Assembly (NCBI GenBank): GCA_029226955.1
Contig: JAQXZA010000026.1
Location: 1-37,027 of the forward strand
DNA length: 37,027 nt
Source: Clostridia bacterium
GTDB taxonomy: Bacteria > Bacillota > Clostridia > Oscillospirales > Acutalibacteraceae
Direction of reading: 5' to 3'
The notes below the pieces were generated by a model that had not been told where the DNA came from, did no database searches, and saw only the letters and a list, made by a program, of their open reading frames with translations. This document shows positions 8,641-16,597 of the stretch, piece after piece. The position numbers were made by a program, and so were the translations under genes. The stretch's first letter is position 1; each line of letters begins with the position of its first letter.

Positions 8641-10032
8641 ATGGACAATACATCAGAAGCGTCACACACAAAAGCAAAAGACGCAATAAAAGGATATTTT
8701 CATAAACTCCTTGACATTCGTGGAGATATGATGAGTTACAAAGAACTTGACAAGATGATGGCGGAAAACACCGTTATTCACGGTTCAAATATGTGGATTT
8801 TAATGCTTGCAATTCTTATTGCGTCAATCGGACTCAACGTAAACTCCACTGCCGTTATAATAGGTGCAATGCTTATTTCACCTCTTATGAGCGGAATTTT
8901 AACAATGGGTTATTCACTTGCAATACGAGATCTTAATATGCTGAAAAGAGCGTTAGGACGTTTCGGAACACAGGTTTTAATCAGCCTTATAACCTCTACG
9001 CTTTATTTTCTTATTACTCCGCTTGACGTTGCAACAGATGAAATGATTGCCCGAACCAGTCCTACAATATGGGACGTACTTATTGCACTTTTCGGCGGTC
9101 TTGCCGGAATGATAGGCAACACCCGACAGAAAAAAGGAAACGTAATTCCCGGTGTGGCAATAGCAACCGCACTTATGCCGCCTCTTTGTACAGCCGGTTA
9201 CGGACTTGCAACACTTCAACCTAAATTTCTTTTCGGTGCTTTTTATCTGTTTTTAATCAACACTCTTTTCATTATGCTTTCATCGGCATTTGTAACGGTA
9301 CTTCTGAGAGTTCCCGTTCATCACAGCGTAAATGAAAGACAGCAAAAAAGAATAAACCACATAGTCGCCCTTATTACAACAATAACAATAATTCCAAGCG
9401 TTCTTATCGGAACAATTACAGTTCACAGAACGGTAATTGAACAAAATGTCAACAACTATCTCAAAAGTGAATTTGTATTTCACGACACTCAGGTTGTTCA
9501 GAGCAGTACGGATAACCTGAATAAAGTAATTTCGGTTTCACTTGTCGGGGAAACGGTTTCGGACGAGGTTATCGGCAGACTTGAACAGGAACTTAATAAT
9601 TACAATCTCAGTGGCTATACCTTGCGTATAACACAAAACAAAAACATTGAGGTTGATAATTCCGACAGCGTTACAATAGCTTTGCAAACAGAAGAAATAA
9701 AGGCTCTCGAAAACAAACTTACCGAACAAAAAGACAAAATAAACGAACTTGAAAATCAGATTAAATCCAAAATTGACTGCAAGAAAATTTCCGAAAACGC
9801 TCAGAAGATTTTTACAAAGCTGTCGGATTGCAGTTGCGGAATTATGTCTGATACAAACGGTGATTACATTCTTCTGACAGCAAATGTCGAAAAGGCATTG
9901 ACTGATGATGAGTGCAGTACAATAAAAAATTGGCTTATTACCGAAAGCGGAATTTCAAAAGCCGAATTACATATAACAGTCAGACCAAAGACAAATATCA
10001 AGCCTGACACCAGCAAAAATCCCTCAAATTAA
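8641..10032 (+). CDS. DUF389 family multi-pass membrane protein
   Basis: 463 residues. After a soluble N-terminal ~50 residues comes the DUF389 membrane core, with about six hydrophobic helices between residues 51 and 265. Characteristic segments include AVIIGAMLISPLMSGILTMGYSLA, a GNTRQKKGNVIPGVAIATALMPPLCTAGYGLA-like stretch and the nearby FLINTLFI helix. The C-terminal third is soluble, with a coiled coil (EIKALENKLTEQKDKINELENQ, about 360-385) followed by a small alpha/beta domain. Function of the family is unknown; a transport role is often supposed. It is transcribed alone from its own promoter. No clear terminator follows before the ilvB leader. Confidence 0.88.
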   Translation: MDNTSEASHTKAKDAIKGYFHKLLDIRGDMMSYKELDKMMAENTVIHGSNMWILMLAILIASIGLNVNSTAVIIGAMLISPLMSGILTMGYSLAIRDLNMLKRALGRFGTQVLISLITSTLYFLITPLDVATDEMIARTSPTIWDVLIALFGGLAGMIGNTRQKKGNVIPGVAIATALMPPLCTAGYGLATLQPKFLFGAFYLFLINTLFIMLSSAFVTVLLRVPVHHSVNERQQKRINHIVALITTITIIPSVLIGTITVHRTVIEQNVNNYLKSEFVFHDTQVVQSSTDNLNKVISVSLVGETVSDEVIGRLEQELNNYNLSGYTLRITQNKNIEVDNSDSVTIALQTEEIKALENKLTEQKDKINELENQIKSKIDCKKISENAQKIFTKLSDCSCGIMSDTNGDYILLTANVEKALTDDECSTIKNWLITESGISKAELHITVRPKTNIKPDTSKNPSN

Positions 10033-10060
10033 AAATAATCCGACATATTTCATTTATCCA

Positions 10061-10089
10061 TTGACATATAAGCCAAAAAATCGTATTAT
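10061..10089 (+). promoter_or_regulatory. Promoter of the ilvBN T-box transcript
   Basis: A perfect TTGACA (10061-10066), a 17-base spacer and TATTAT (10084-10089). The transcript would begin near 10096, at the T-box leader. Confidence 0.85.
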
Positions 10090-10095
10090 AGTATA

Positions 10096-10425
10096 TATCA
10101 ATACAATAAATGCAATGACAGGAAGCAGTAATGTTGTACACTGTGTTCAGAGAGCTGTTGTTCGGTGCGAAACAGCCACAGCACAATATGAAGTAGTCCG
10201 TGAGCAGTTCCGCCGAAAGCAATAATAAATATTATTAAGTAAGCGGAAACGGTCGCCATTCGTTACTGTGGCAGTATTCGATTTATACTTTTGTATATTT
10301 CTGATATGAGGCACTTTTTTAACCGTGCTTTTTCAAAAAGAGTGGTACAGCGAAGTACAACACAATTATGCTATGTCAACTTCGTCTCTTTAATTCGTTT
10401 AAAGAGATGAAGTTATTTTTTGTAA
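10096..10425 (+). promoter_or_regulatory. T-box riboswitch controlling ilvBN
   Basis: T-boxes read the charging state of a tRNA and let transcription continue when it is uncharged. Stem I elements are visible: GGAAGCAGTAATG near 10120, AGAGAGCTGTTG, and the apical GGTGCGA flanked by GCTGTT/AACAGC. The diagnostic T-box sequence AGAGTGGTACAGCG is at 10339-10352, close to the canonical AGRGUGGUACCGCG, and it is followed by a terminator. The likely specifier lies in TATGAAGTAGTCC (about 10188-10200). Either GUA or the next triplet GUC is a valine codon, suggesting tRNA-Val, which is logical for acetolactate synthase. The specifier call is an inference; the T-box call is firm. Confidence 0.93.
10378..10421 (+). 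terminator. Regulated terminator of the ilvBN T-box
   Basis: A 16-bp stem (10378-10393, 10399-10414, one G-T pair) followed by ATTTTTTG. It competes with the antiterminator formed from the upstream T-box sequence. Confidence 0.92.
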
Positions 10426-10457
10426 TAAAAATAATCAAGGAAAACGGAGGAATTACT

Positions 10458-12131
10458 ATGCAGCTTACAGGAGCAGAAATTATCGCTGAATGTCTTTTGG
10501 AGCAGGGCGTTGATACCGTATTCGGCTATCCGGGTGGAGCGGTTCTCAACATCTATGACGCTCTTTACAAATACAGCGACAAAATCACACACATTCTTTC
10601 TGCACACGAACAGGGTGCGGCTCACGCAGCCGACGGCTATGCAAGAACAACAGGAAAACCCGGTGTTGTTATCGCAACATCAGGCCCAGGTGCAACAAAC
10701 CTTGTAACAGGTATTGCAACAGCTTATATGGATTCAATTCCTATGGTTGCGATTACAGGTAATGTTTCAACAGACCTTCTTGCACGTGACAGTTTTCAGG
10801 AAGTGGATATAACGGGCATAACTATGCCGATAACAAAGCACAATTTTATCGTCAAAAATGTAGCTGACCTTGCAAACGTATTGCGTAAGGCTTTCAAAAT
10901 CGCTATGTCGGGCAGAAAAGGCCCTGTTCTTGTGGATATTCCGAAAGACGTTACAGGTGCAAAATTCGACTTTGAACCTGTTGCACCTCAGCCGATTATA
11001 AACGAAACATCATCTGAAAAAGCTGATTTTGAATCTGCCGCAAAAGCAATAAACAATGCAAAGCGTCCTATAATTTATATGGGCGGCGGTGTTGTAAGTT
11101 CTGACGCTGAAAAACAGCTTGTTGCATTTGCCGAAAAAATCGACTGTCCTGTTGCAACATCAATTATGGGACTTGGCGGATTTCCGGCGTCGCACCCACT
11201 GTTTATGGGTACAATCGGTATGCACGGCGGATATGAAACAGGTATGGCAACGGCAGACTGCGACCTTATGATTACAGTAGGTGCAAGATTTTCTGACCGT
11301 GTTGCCGGCGACAGAAACAAATTCGGCGAAAATGCAACCATAATTCAGCTTGATATAGACAAAGCCGAAATAAACAAAAACGTAAAAACAGATTACAACC
11401 TTATCGGCGACCTCAAAGACACTCTGCAAATACTTACAGATACAGTCGAAAAATCAGAACATAAAGACTGGATTGCAAAGGTTGAGGAATGGGGCAAAAA
11501 GTCATCAGTTTCCGAAACACCTATGTCCGACAAATACGCTCACCCATATCATATCATTGACGCTGTAAGAGAACTTGCAAGCGACGACGATATTATCGTA
11601 ACAGATGTAGGACAACATCAGATGTGGGTTTCACAGAAATACCGCTTTGAAAAGCCACGCACGTGGTGTACTTCGGGCGGACTCGGAACAATGGGTTACG
11701 GTCTTGGTGCGGCAGTAGGTTCAGCCGTTGCACACCCCGACAGAAAAGTCGTTCTTTTCACAGGTGACGGCAGTTTCCATATGAACCTCAACGAACTTGC
11801 AACCGTAAAATCCTATAATCTTCCTATTATCGTTGTTGTAATGAACAACACTGTTCTCGGAATGGTAAGACAGTGGCAAAAACTTTTCTACGGCAACCGT
11901 TTTTCTCAGACAGACCCGCACAGACAGACAGATTTTGTCGAACTTGCAAAGGCTTTCGGCATTGACGGTATGAGAATACACAACGACAGTGAAGTTGAAA
12001 CCGTACTGAAAAAAGCATTTGAAAACAATGCACCTGTCGTTGTTGACTGCTGTATTTCACCTGATGAAAATGTACTTCCGATGATTCCTCCGGGAAAAAC
12101 CGTTGACGATATGATTACAGAAATGGAGTGA
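10458..12131 (+). CDS. ilvB: Acetolactate synthase, large (catalytic) subunit
   Basis: 557-residue thiamine-diphosphate enzyme that makes 2-acetolactate or 2-aceto-2-hydroxybutyrate, the first committed step of valine, leucine and isoleucine synthesis. The order is PYR domain (catalytic Glu in SAHEQGAAHAADGYAR, then TSGPGATN), central FAD-type domain (GARFSDRVAG) and PP domain (GDGSFHMNLNELATV..., NNTVLGMVRQWQ). I chose the ATG at 10458 because GGAGG sits 7 bases upstream. The frame stays open to 10368, but that part is inside the T-box terminator. It is followed after 6 bases by ilvN, and the operon is controlled by the T-box leader. Confidence 0.97.
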   Translation: MQLTGAEIIAECLLEQGVDTVFGYPGGAVLNIYDALYKYSDKITHILSAHEQGAAHAADGYARTTGKPGVVIATSGPGATNLVTGIATAYMDSIPMVAITGNVSTDLLARDSFQEVDITGITMPITKHNFIVKNVADLANVLRKAFKIAMSGRKGPVLVDIPKDVTGAKFDFEPVAPQPIINETSSEKADFESAAKAINNAKRPIIYMGGGVVSSDAEKQLVAFAEKIDCPVATSIMGLGGFPASHPLFMGTIGMHGGYETGMATADCDLMITVGARFSDRVAGDRNKFGENATIIQLDIDKAEINKNVKTDYNLIGDLKDTLQILTDTVEKSEHKDWIAKVEEWGKKSSVSETPMSDKYAHPYHIIDAVRELASDDDIIVTDVGQHQMWVSQKYRFEKPRTWCTSGGLGTMGYGLGAAVGSAVAHPDRKVVLFTGDGSFHMNLNELATVKSYNLPIIVVVMNNTVLGMVRQWQKLFYGNRFSQTDPHRQTDFVELAKAFGIDGMRIHNDSEVETVLKKAFENNAPVVVDCCISPDENVLPMIPPGKTVDDMITEME

Positions 12132-12137
12132 TACACA

Positions 12138-12641
12138 ATGGCACATAAACAAATTATCAGTCTTTTTGTACACAACCACCCCGGCGTACTTTTGAGAGTT
12201 ACAAGCCTTTTCACACGTCGTGGATTTAACATTGACAGCCTTACCGTCAGTCCTGCCGGAACAGACGGATATTCAAGAATGACAATCCGCATTGAAGGCG
12301 ACGACAACGCTATTGAACAGTTCATAAATCAGGTTATGAAAATTGTTGATGTAAAGAAAGCTGAGGCACTTCCTCAGGATTCTTCCGTTGCGTCCGAGCT
12401 TATTCTCATAAAAGTAAGCACAAAAACTCATAACGACAATGACATTCTTGCCGTTACATCATCATATCACGCATCTCTTGTAAATATCGGCGAAAATTCA
12501 CTGACATTCCGTGCATCAGGAACACCTGACGAAATTGACACCCTTGTAAAAGAGCTTGACCGTTTTGGTATTCTTGAAATGGCAAGAACAGGAATTGCCG
12601 CTCTTGAAAACGGCGACAGATGCCTTAATAACAATTCGTAA
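12138..12641 (+). CDS. ilvN: Acetolactate synthase, small (regulatory) subunit
   Basis: 167 residues, partner of IlvB. The N-terminal ACT domain (IISLFVHNHPGVLLRVTSLFTRRGFNIDSLTVSP) binds the feedback inhibitor valine in this family. The C-terminal ~90 residues form the second regulatory domain (LILIKVSTKTHNDNDILAV...). It starts 6 bases after ilvB with GGAGTG in the intervening overlap, so the two are co-translated. The final codons and the TAA stop run straight into a heptanucleotide repeat tract, so the last few residues may be repeat-derived. ilvH is the name used for the paralogue in enterics; here ilvN is used generically. Confidence 0.95.
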   Translation: MAHKQIISLFVHNHPGVLLRVTSLFTRRGFNIDSLTVSPAGTDGYSRMTIRIEGDDNAIEQFINQVMKIVDVKKAEALPQDSSVASELILIKVSTKTHNDNDILAVTSSYHASLVNIGENSLTFRASGTPDEIDTLVKELDRFGILEMARTGIAALENGDRCLNNNS

Positions 12642-12696
12642 TGCGTAATTCGTAATGCGTAATTATTGTGTGAACCGTTAGTTTGTTTGCTAAGGG
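12636..12696 (+). repeat. Heptanucleotide repeat element at the ilvN stop codon
   Basis: Four NCGTAAT heptamers (12636-12663, TCGTAAT/GCGTAAT alternating) followed by a tail (12664-12696) containing GAACCGTTAGTTTGTTTGC. The tail closely matches the tails of the elements at 19167-19231 and 24737-24780. The ilvN stop TAA is inside the first heptamer. Confidence 0.9.
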
Positions 12697-12722
12697 CAGT
12701 CAGTACGAATAATTGAGAATTA

Positions 12723-12769
12723 AAAAAGCGTAACATTATTTTCTTGATAAGAAATAATGCTACGCTTTT
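12723..12769. terminator. Bidirectional terminator between ilvN and the phage operon
   Basis: A long stem: AAAAGCGTA/TACGCTTTT (12724-12732, 12761-12769), then after one mismatch CATTATTT/AAATAATG (12734-12741, 12752-12759). It is T-rich on both strands. It ends ilvBN (plus) and the phage-derived operon (minus). Confidence 0.9.
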
Positions 12770-12772
12770 ATT

Positions 12773-13255
12773 TTATGCCTGTTCTGACATATCTTTCCAT
12801 TCAAATTCAAAATAACAGGGCAAAAATGCCTTAACTTGCTGTTTTATCAGTTGCAGTTTATCATCAGAAACAGGTGTTGTACACTCAAAAATAAATTTCT
12901 TATTGTCACAATCCTCTTTAAGCGTTCCCTCTACTCCCCATATTTTAAGGCATTTCTGAAAACCGTCATAAGTAAAATCGTTGTTGCATACCGACAAAGC
13001 CGCAATAATGCTGTTTCTTCTGCTGTCTGTGCTGTCGTCAACAGGACATTTACAGATATATTTTTCACGCATTGTCAAGCCATAATTCTGTGCTGTGCTG
13101 ACAAAACATTCCCTTAAAAGTTCTTTAAGTGCATTATAGTAAATATCCAGACCCTCAGCATAAGCCATAAGTTCCGCATATACCATTTTGCCCTCAGCCG
13201 TTGAGTACAGACCTGTTTTTGAGAGTTTTTCGCTCATTGACTCAAATGCCGTCAT
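12773..13255 (-). CDS. XkdU/YmfQ-like baseplate protein (DUF2313)
   Basis: 160 residues, starting MTAFESMSEKL. The layout and position, directly after the baseplate J gene, fit the YmfQ/XkdU (DUF2313, gpI-like) family that joins the baseplate wedge to fibres. C-terminal segments SVCNNDFTYDGFQKCLKIWGV and FFEFEWKD-like (FEFEWKD) can be seen. I chose the ATG at 13255 because GGAGG is 8 bases upstream; the GTG at 13264 overlaps the ribosome binding site. It is the last gene of the operon. No tail fibre gene follows, which is unusual because fibres normally come next. Confidence 0.78.
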   Translation of the reverse strand: MTAFESMSEKLSKTGLYSTAEGKMVYAELMAYAEGLDIYYNALKELLRECFVSTAQNYGLTMREKYICKCPVDDSTDSRRNSIIAALSVCNNDFTYDGFQKCLKIWGVEGTLKEDCDNKKFIFECTTPVSDDKLQLIKQQVKAFLPCYFEFEWKDMSEQA

Positions 13256-13270
13256 AAAATGCACCTCCGT

Positions 13271-14332
13271 TTATTCGACTACGCCTGTTTGTGTTACGGT
13301 AACTGACGAAAGCAACGCAAGCTGTTTATATGTAATCGCTGTGTCGGTCATATAGTTAAAGCTATAATTTTCTACACCGTCAGTATGAAATACCACATCA
13401 CCAAGTGCAGAAAGTGTTATATTTTCTCCAACTGAAAGATTTTTGAAATATTCAGTAATATTATTTTCGACATCAGTTTTGACATCATCAAAGCTATAAC
13501 CGCTTTTTACTTGTATATTTACGCTTACGGCAACATTTACTGCTTGTGCCTTTAAAACAGAAACACTTATTCCGACCGCTTTGTTGTTTTTCAGCATTTC
13601 CTGAACACTTCTGTATGCAACGTCATCAGGAATACAACCTCTGCCGCCTACTGTAACAACAATAGTGTAGGTATTATCAGGCAGAACAGTTGCCGACTGT
13701 ATTCCCTCAACAGATTTTGCAAGGGAAATATAATATTCACTGTTTGCACCGTTCGGGATATTCTGCATACTGTACATAATTCTTTTTCTGAGTTGTTCGT
13801 CAGTTTCGTCATTTGTACCGCCACTGAATGACGACGAGTTTTGAATACTTATTCCGACAGAAAAATATGTAACAACGGTTGTAATGGATTTTAGCGGAAC
13901 ATTATACTGTGTGCCGCTGTTTTCTGCCTCAGCCTCAGCCATTACAAAATTTCCGCCACGAATTATTGTAGCGTCTTCTGAAATAATAAAATTCAATGCT
14001 CCGTCAGATGTTGTACATATAGTTCCTTTCGGCACTGTGACTTCATATTCAAGCGGTGTGTCAAGTTTGAACATAATCTGACCTGTTGCCTTGTCGCCTT
14101 TTCTGCGTGAAAGTCCCCTTTGCTGTGCGTGAAGTTCAAGCTGTTCACCGCTTGCGGTATTCGGGAACATCTGTTTTTTCAGCCAGTCAATATTTGATGT
14201 CAGCGAAAAAATCTCCCCCGCAAGAAGTCTTATACGAATACCAATGTCACTCACTCTGTCTGCCTCATATCCCGACAGTTCATAGAATTTATTGTTCATT
14301 CTTTCAAGAATTTCATCATAAGTACAGTTCAT
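13271..14332 (-). CDS. Baseplate J-like protein (XkdT family)
   Basis: 353 residues. Baseplate J (P2 gpJ / XkdT / T4 gp6-like) builds the wedge of contractile-type baseplates. Recognisable parts are GEIFSLTSNIDWLKKQMFPNTASGEQLELHAQQRGLSR-type N-terminus (about 30-75), the central FSGGTNDETDEQLRKRI motif (about 168-185) and ANSEYYISLAKSVEGIQSA (about 195-215). The ATG has AGGAGG 6 bases upstream. It lies between gp25-like and XkdU-like genes, as in PBSX. Such proteins are normally found only with a contractile sheath, which is missing here. Confidence 0.9.
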   Translation of the reverse strand: MNCTYDEILERMNNKFYELSGYEADRVSDIGIRIRLLAGEIFSLTSNIDWLKKQMFPNTASGEQLELHAQQRGLSRRKGDKATGQIMFKLDTPLEYEVTVPKGTICTTSDGALNFIISEDATIIRGGNFVMAEAEAENSGTQYNVPLKSITTVVTYFSVGISIQNSSSFSGGTNDETDEQLRKRIMYSMQNIPNGANSEYYISLAKSVEGIQSATVLPDNTYTIVVTVGGRGCIPDDVAYRSVQEMLKNNKAVGISVSVLKAQAVNVAVSVNIQVKSGYSFDDVKTDVENNITEYFKNLSVGENITLSALGDVVFHTDGVENYSFNYMTDTAITYKQLALLSSVTVTQTGVVE

Positions 14333-14344
14333 AGCTTTCCTCCT

Positions 14345-14677
14345 TTATATTCTGAGTTCAACGGCATTATTTACACCGTTTATGTCAACAAAGACAGTAA
14401 TTTTTCCGTCCATAATTTCCGTTTTTGTAACCTCAGCCTGTGGAATTTCAAACAGTGCTTTTCTTGCCTTTGCGGTAATTTCCCCACAGGCTGTCGGTGA
14501 TGAAATATCTATACTGTAAATTTCACTTCCGAGTGTACGGTCATAGACAAATTCTCCGAGCCTTGCCGACAAAATAATATATACTTTCTGTTTGAGTTCA
14601 TCATTTCCGCATATTCTGTATGCCTTGCCTGATGAATCCCTGTCAAAATCTCCATTTATATTAAGTGCCGTATCCAT
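14345..14677 (-). CDS. gp25/XkdS-like baseplate wedge protein
   Basis: 110 residues. Segments LKQKVYIILSARLGEFVYDRTLGSEI and a following ICGEITAKARKAL-like helix match the short gp25/gpW/XkdS lysozyme-like wedge family, which starts sheath and tube assembly in contractile tails. The start ATG follows GGGGAGG by 9 bases and lies 1 base after the upstream stop. Its placement before baseplate J is the standard order. Confidence 0.8.
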   Translation of the reverse strand: MDTALNINGDFDRDSSGKAYRICGNDELKQKVYIILSARLGEFVYDRTLGSEIYSIDISSPTACGEITAKARKALFEIPQAEVTKTEIMDGKITVFVDINGVNNAVELRI

Positions 14678-14678
14678 A

Positions 14679-15017
14679 TCAGTATTCCTCCCCGTTGATA
14701 ATAACTTTACCGTTGTTTTTCAAGAATATTGTCGCACCGCCAGCCGAATAAAATGCAATTTCTCCGGCTTCAAGTTCGTAATCAGTCGGCGGAATACGCA
14801 CACCTATGCACATCTGTCCCGAATCGGTAGGAATAACAACCGCCTCATCATCTTTTTGCGGAATGAATATCATTCCGGGCGGTGCGGCAAGTGCAAACTG
14901 ACCTGTACCGTTTGCGGCACTTGCAGAAATTCTTCTGTCGGCACTCTGTTTTATTTTGCCTGACGAGGCGGCAGTGTTTTTATTTTCGATTCTTGCAATA
15001 TTTTTTGAAAGCCACAT
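14679..15017 (-). CDS. gpV/XkdR-like baseplate hub protein (short)
   Basis: 112 residues. It contains an OB-fold-like middle (GMIFIPQKDDEAVVIPTDSGQMCIGVRIPP) and the GEIAFYSAGGATIFLKNNGKVIING segment typical of gpV or DUF2577-type hub proteins. It ends right after this segment, so no long beta-helical spike tip is encoded. Its ATG overlaps the stop of the preceding hub gene (TGATG), implying translational coupling. The exact family (gpV or XkdR) is uncertain. Confidence 0.72.
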   Translation of the reverse strand: MWLSKNIARIENKNTAASSGKIKQSADRRISASAANGTGQFALAAPPGMIFIPQKDDEAVVIPTDSGQMCIGVRIPPTDYELEAGEIAFYSAGGATIFLKNNGKVIINGEEY

Positions 15018-15940
15018 CAGTTTTGCACCTCCGTATAAAGTGTTGTTGTTTCTCCGTCAGAATTAAGATTATAGTGTATTTCATTTACTCTTAATTTTTT
15101 GCCGTTATCTTTGAGAATAACGGTTGCCCCTGTACCACACAGAATACAGCCGTTACATTCAAGCACAATCTGTTCGTAATTTCTGACGGATTTATCGAGA
15201 ATTTTTTTCGTATCAAGCACAGAGCGGCTTTCGCTGTCGATTGTATTTACATAACGGCGGCGGTGTACTCCGATTTTCTTTGCAAAATAATTTTCAAGCG
15301 GCATTTCATATCCGCCCGAAATACAGGTTCTTGCGATAATATCCGAAATTAAACAACTTCGTTTAAGAATACGCTTTTTTGAAATACATCTGTTTTTTCC
15401 GCTGTCAGAAATATAAACAACCTCGTCGTTTTTTCTGCCCGATATGTCTATAACACCGAAACAGTCAATTTTCGGAACAGTTTTCAGAAAACGCTTGCAA
15501 AACATTTCAAGAACTGCCCATTCACTCATTCCCTTTGATATTATCATTTCACCGTTAAAGGCTTTGTCCGTGCCGATATATTCTTTAAAGCCGAGTGGTT
15601 CAAGATGTCGTTTAAAAATAAGCGGCATTGACGGCATACAGTATGTCTGCGGCAATGCCTCGTTGTCAAGCAAAACACATTCAAGACTTCTTGCCGTCAG
15701 TGTAAGTAACATTCCGCCGCTTGTCCGCTGTTCGGTTTGTGTATCGACAAGACCGCTGAAAATTCTTTCGCCACCGTTTTCAACAATAAGCGAAACAAAA
15801 GGATAAACGCTTTCATTTACGGCAAAAACTACCGTCATACTGTCAGCCGGTGCGTCCTCAGACGAAACAAAATTTACACTCAGCGGATAATTCATTGTGC
15901 TTTTTCTGCCGTTGATGTCATTTAAAATATATGTCAGCAC
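15017..15940 (-). CDS. XkdQ / gpD-like baseplate hub protein
   Basis: 307 residues. N-terminal segments (YPLSVNFVSSEDAPADSMTVVF, GERIFSGLVDTQ) and the C-terminal LRVNEIHYNLNSDGETTTLYTEV are typical of the XkdQ/gpD/gp27-like hub that caps the tail tube. It starts at GTG 15940, which overlaps the stop of the LysM gene (GTGCTGA), with GAGGGTGG upstream. It lies in the usual XkdP-XkdQ order. The call rests on gene order and these partial motifs. Confidence 0.8.
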   Translation of the reverse strand: MLTYILNDINGRKSTMNYPLSVNFVSSEDAPADSMTVVFAVNESVYPFVSLIVENGGERIFSGLVDTQTEQRTSGGMLLTLTARSLECVLLDNEALPQTYCMPSMPLIFKRHLEPLGFKEYIGTDKAFNGEMIISKGMSEWAVLEMFCKRFLKTVPKIDCFGVIDISGRKNDEVVYISDSGKNRCISKKRILKRSCLISDIIARTCISGGYEMPLENYFAKKIGVHRRRYVNTIDSESRSVLDTKKILDKSVRNYEQIVLECNGCILCGTGATVILKDNGKKLRVNEIHYNLNSDGETTTLYTEVQN

Positions 15941-16455
15941 AAAGCCACCCTCTTTCCCTTTTCTATAAGCAAATCAGGGCGGCATACTGACGGATTAAGC
16001 CGTAAAAGTTCCTCAATTCTTACACCGTATCTGTACGAAATATCCCACAACGAGTTTGTTCCGTCTGATATTATGTCCGTGCAGTGTTCATTCAGTGACT
16101 TTTCAAAACTTTCAGTAAACTCAAAACTGTATTTAATAACACCGTCAATATCTTGTGCAAGAAGTTCAAGCGATGAAAAAATCGCATATATCGGCTTTTG
16201 CGACGGAATATACAACATTCCGCCGCCACCCGTTTCAAATACTTTTTTCAGTCTTTCAAAATCCTCAATACAGTTTTCGCCGCAAAATTCGCCCTCACCG
16301 CTTATTGTCCGTCCGTTTTTTCCCATATCGGTAACGGCATTATTCCCGAACGGTATTTTCTGTCGTGAAATTTTGCGTGAATGAAAAATCCTTATAAATG
16401 ACGGATTTATCGGAAACACAAAATCCCTGAAACTCATTTTTCCGTCAGTATTCAT
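15934..16455 (-). CDS. LysM baseplate protein (XkdP-like)
   Basis: 173 residues. Residues 1-120 match the N-terminal part of XkdP-like proteins (FPINPSFIRIFHSRKISRQKIPFG, then GEGEFCGENCIEDFERLKKVF). Residues ~125-173 are a LysM domain (GTNSLWDISYRYGVRIEELLRLNPSV), which binds N-acetylglucosamine polymers. In PBSX-type tails this protein lies next to the tape measure gene. Here it follows a 50-residue gene instead. The ATG at 16455 has GGAGGAAGTAA upstream. Confidence 0.87.
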   Translation of the reverse strand: MNTDGKMSFRDFVFPINPSFIRIFHSRKISRQKIPFGNNAVTDMGKNGRTISGEGEFCGENCIEDFERLKKVFETGGGGMLYIPSQKPIYAIFSSLELLAQDIDGVIKYSFEFTESFEKSLNEHCTDIISDGTNSLWDISYRYGVRIEELLRLNPSVCRPDLLIEKGKRVALC

Positions 16456-16597
16456 TTACTTCCTCCTCTGCATTAAGTGTGCGGTCATACCTCATCATAT
16501 CCCTGTGTACAAGTTCCGAAACCTTGCTGAGTTCTGCCGTTTCATCTGATGTAAAGTTTTCTTTTATGGTCGGATTTATGTTTTTTATCTCTTTCAC
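16445..16597 (-). CDS. 50-residue protein occupying the tape-measure/chaperone slot
   Basis: Starts VKEIKNINPT and ends EEEVNEY, mostly charged and helical. The GTG start at 16597 overlaps the stop of the tube-like gene (GTGA) and has GGAGGAAACA directly upstream. Its own stop overlaps the start region of the LysM gene by 11 bases, whose ribosome binding site is the GAGGAGGAAG within this gene. In PBSX the XkdN chaperone and the XkdO tape measure occupy this position. No homologue is recognised. It could be a relic of an XkdN-like chaperone. Confidence 0.68.
   Translation of the reverse strand: MKEIKNINPTIKENFTSDETAELSKVSELVHRDMMRYDRTLNAEEEVNEY

Noticed and set aside
10368-10457. Longer ilvB start at 10368
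   Set aside because: The added 30 codons lie inside the T-box terminator; the ATG at 10458 has GGAGG at the right distance.
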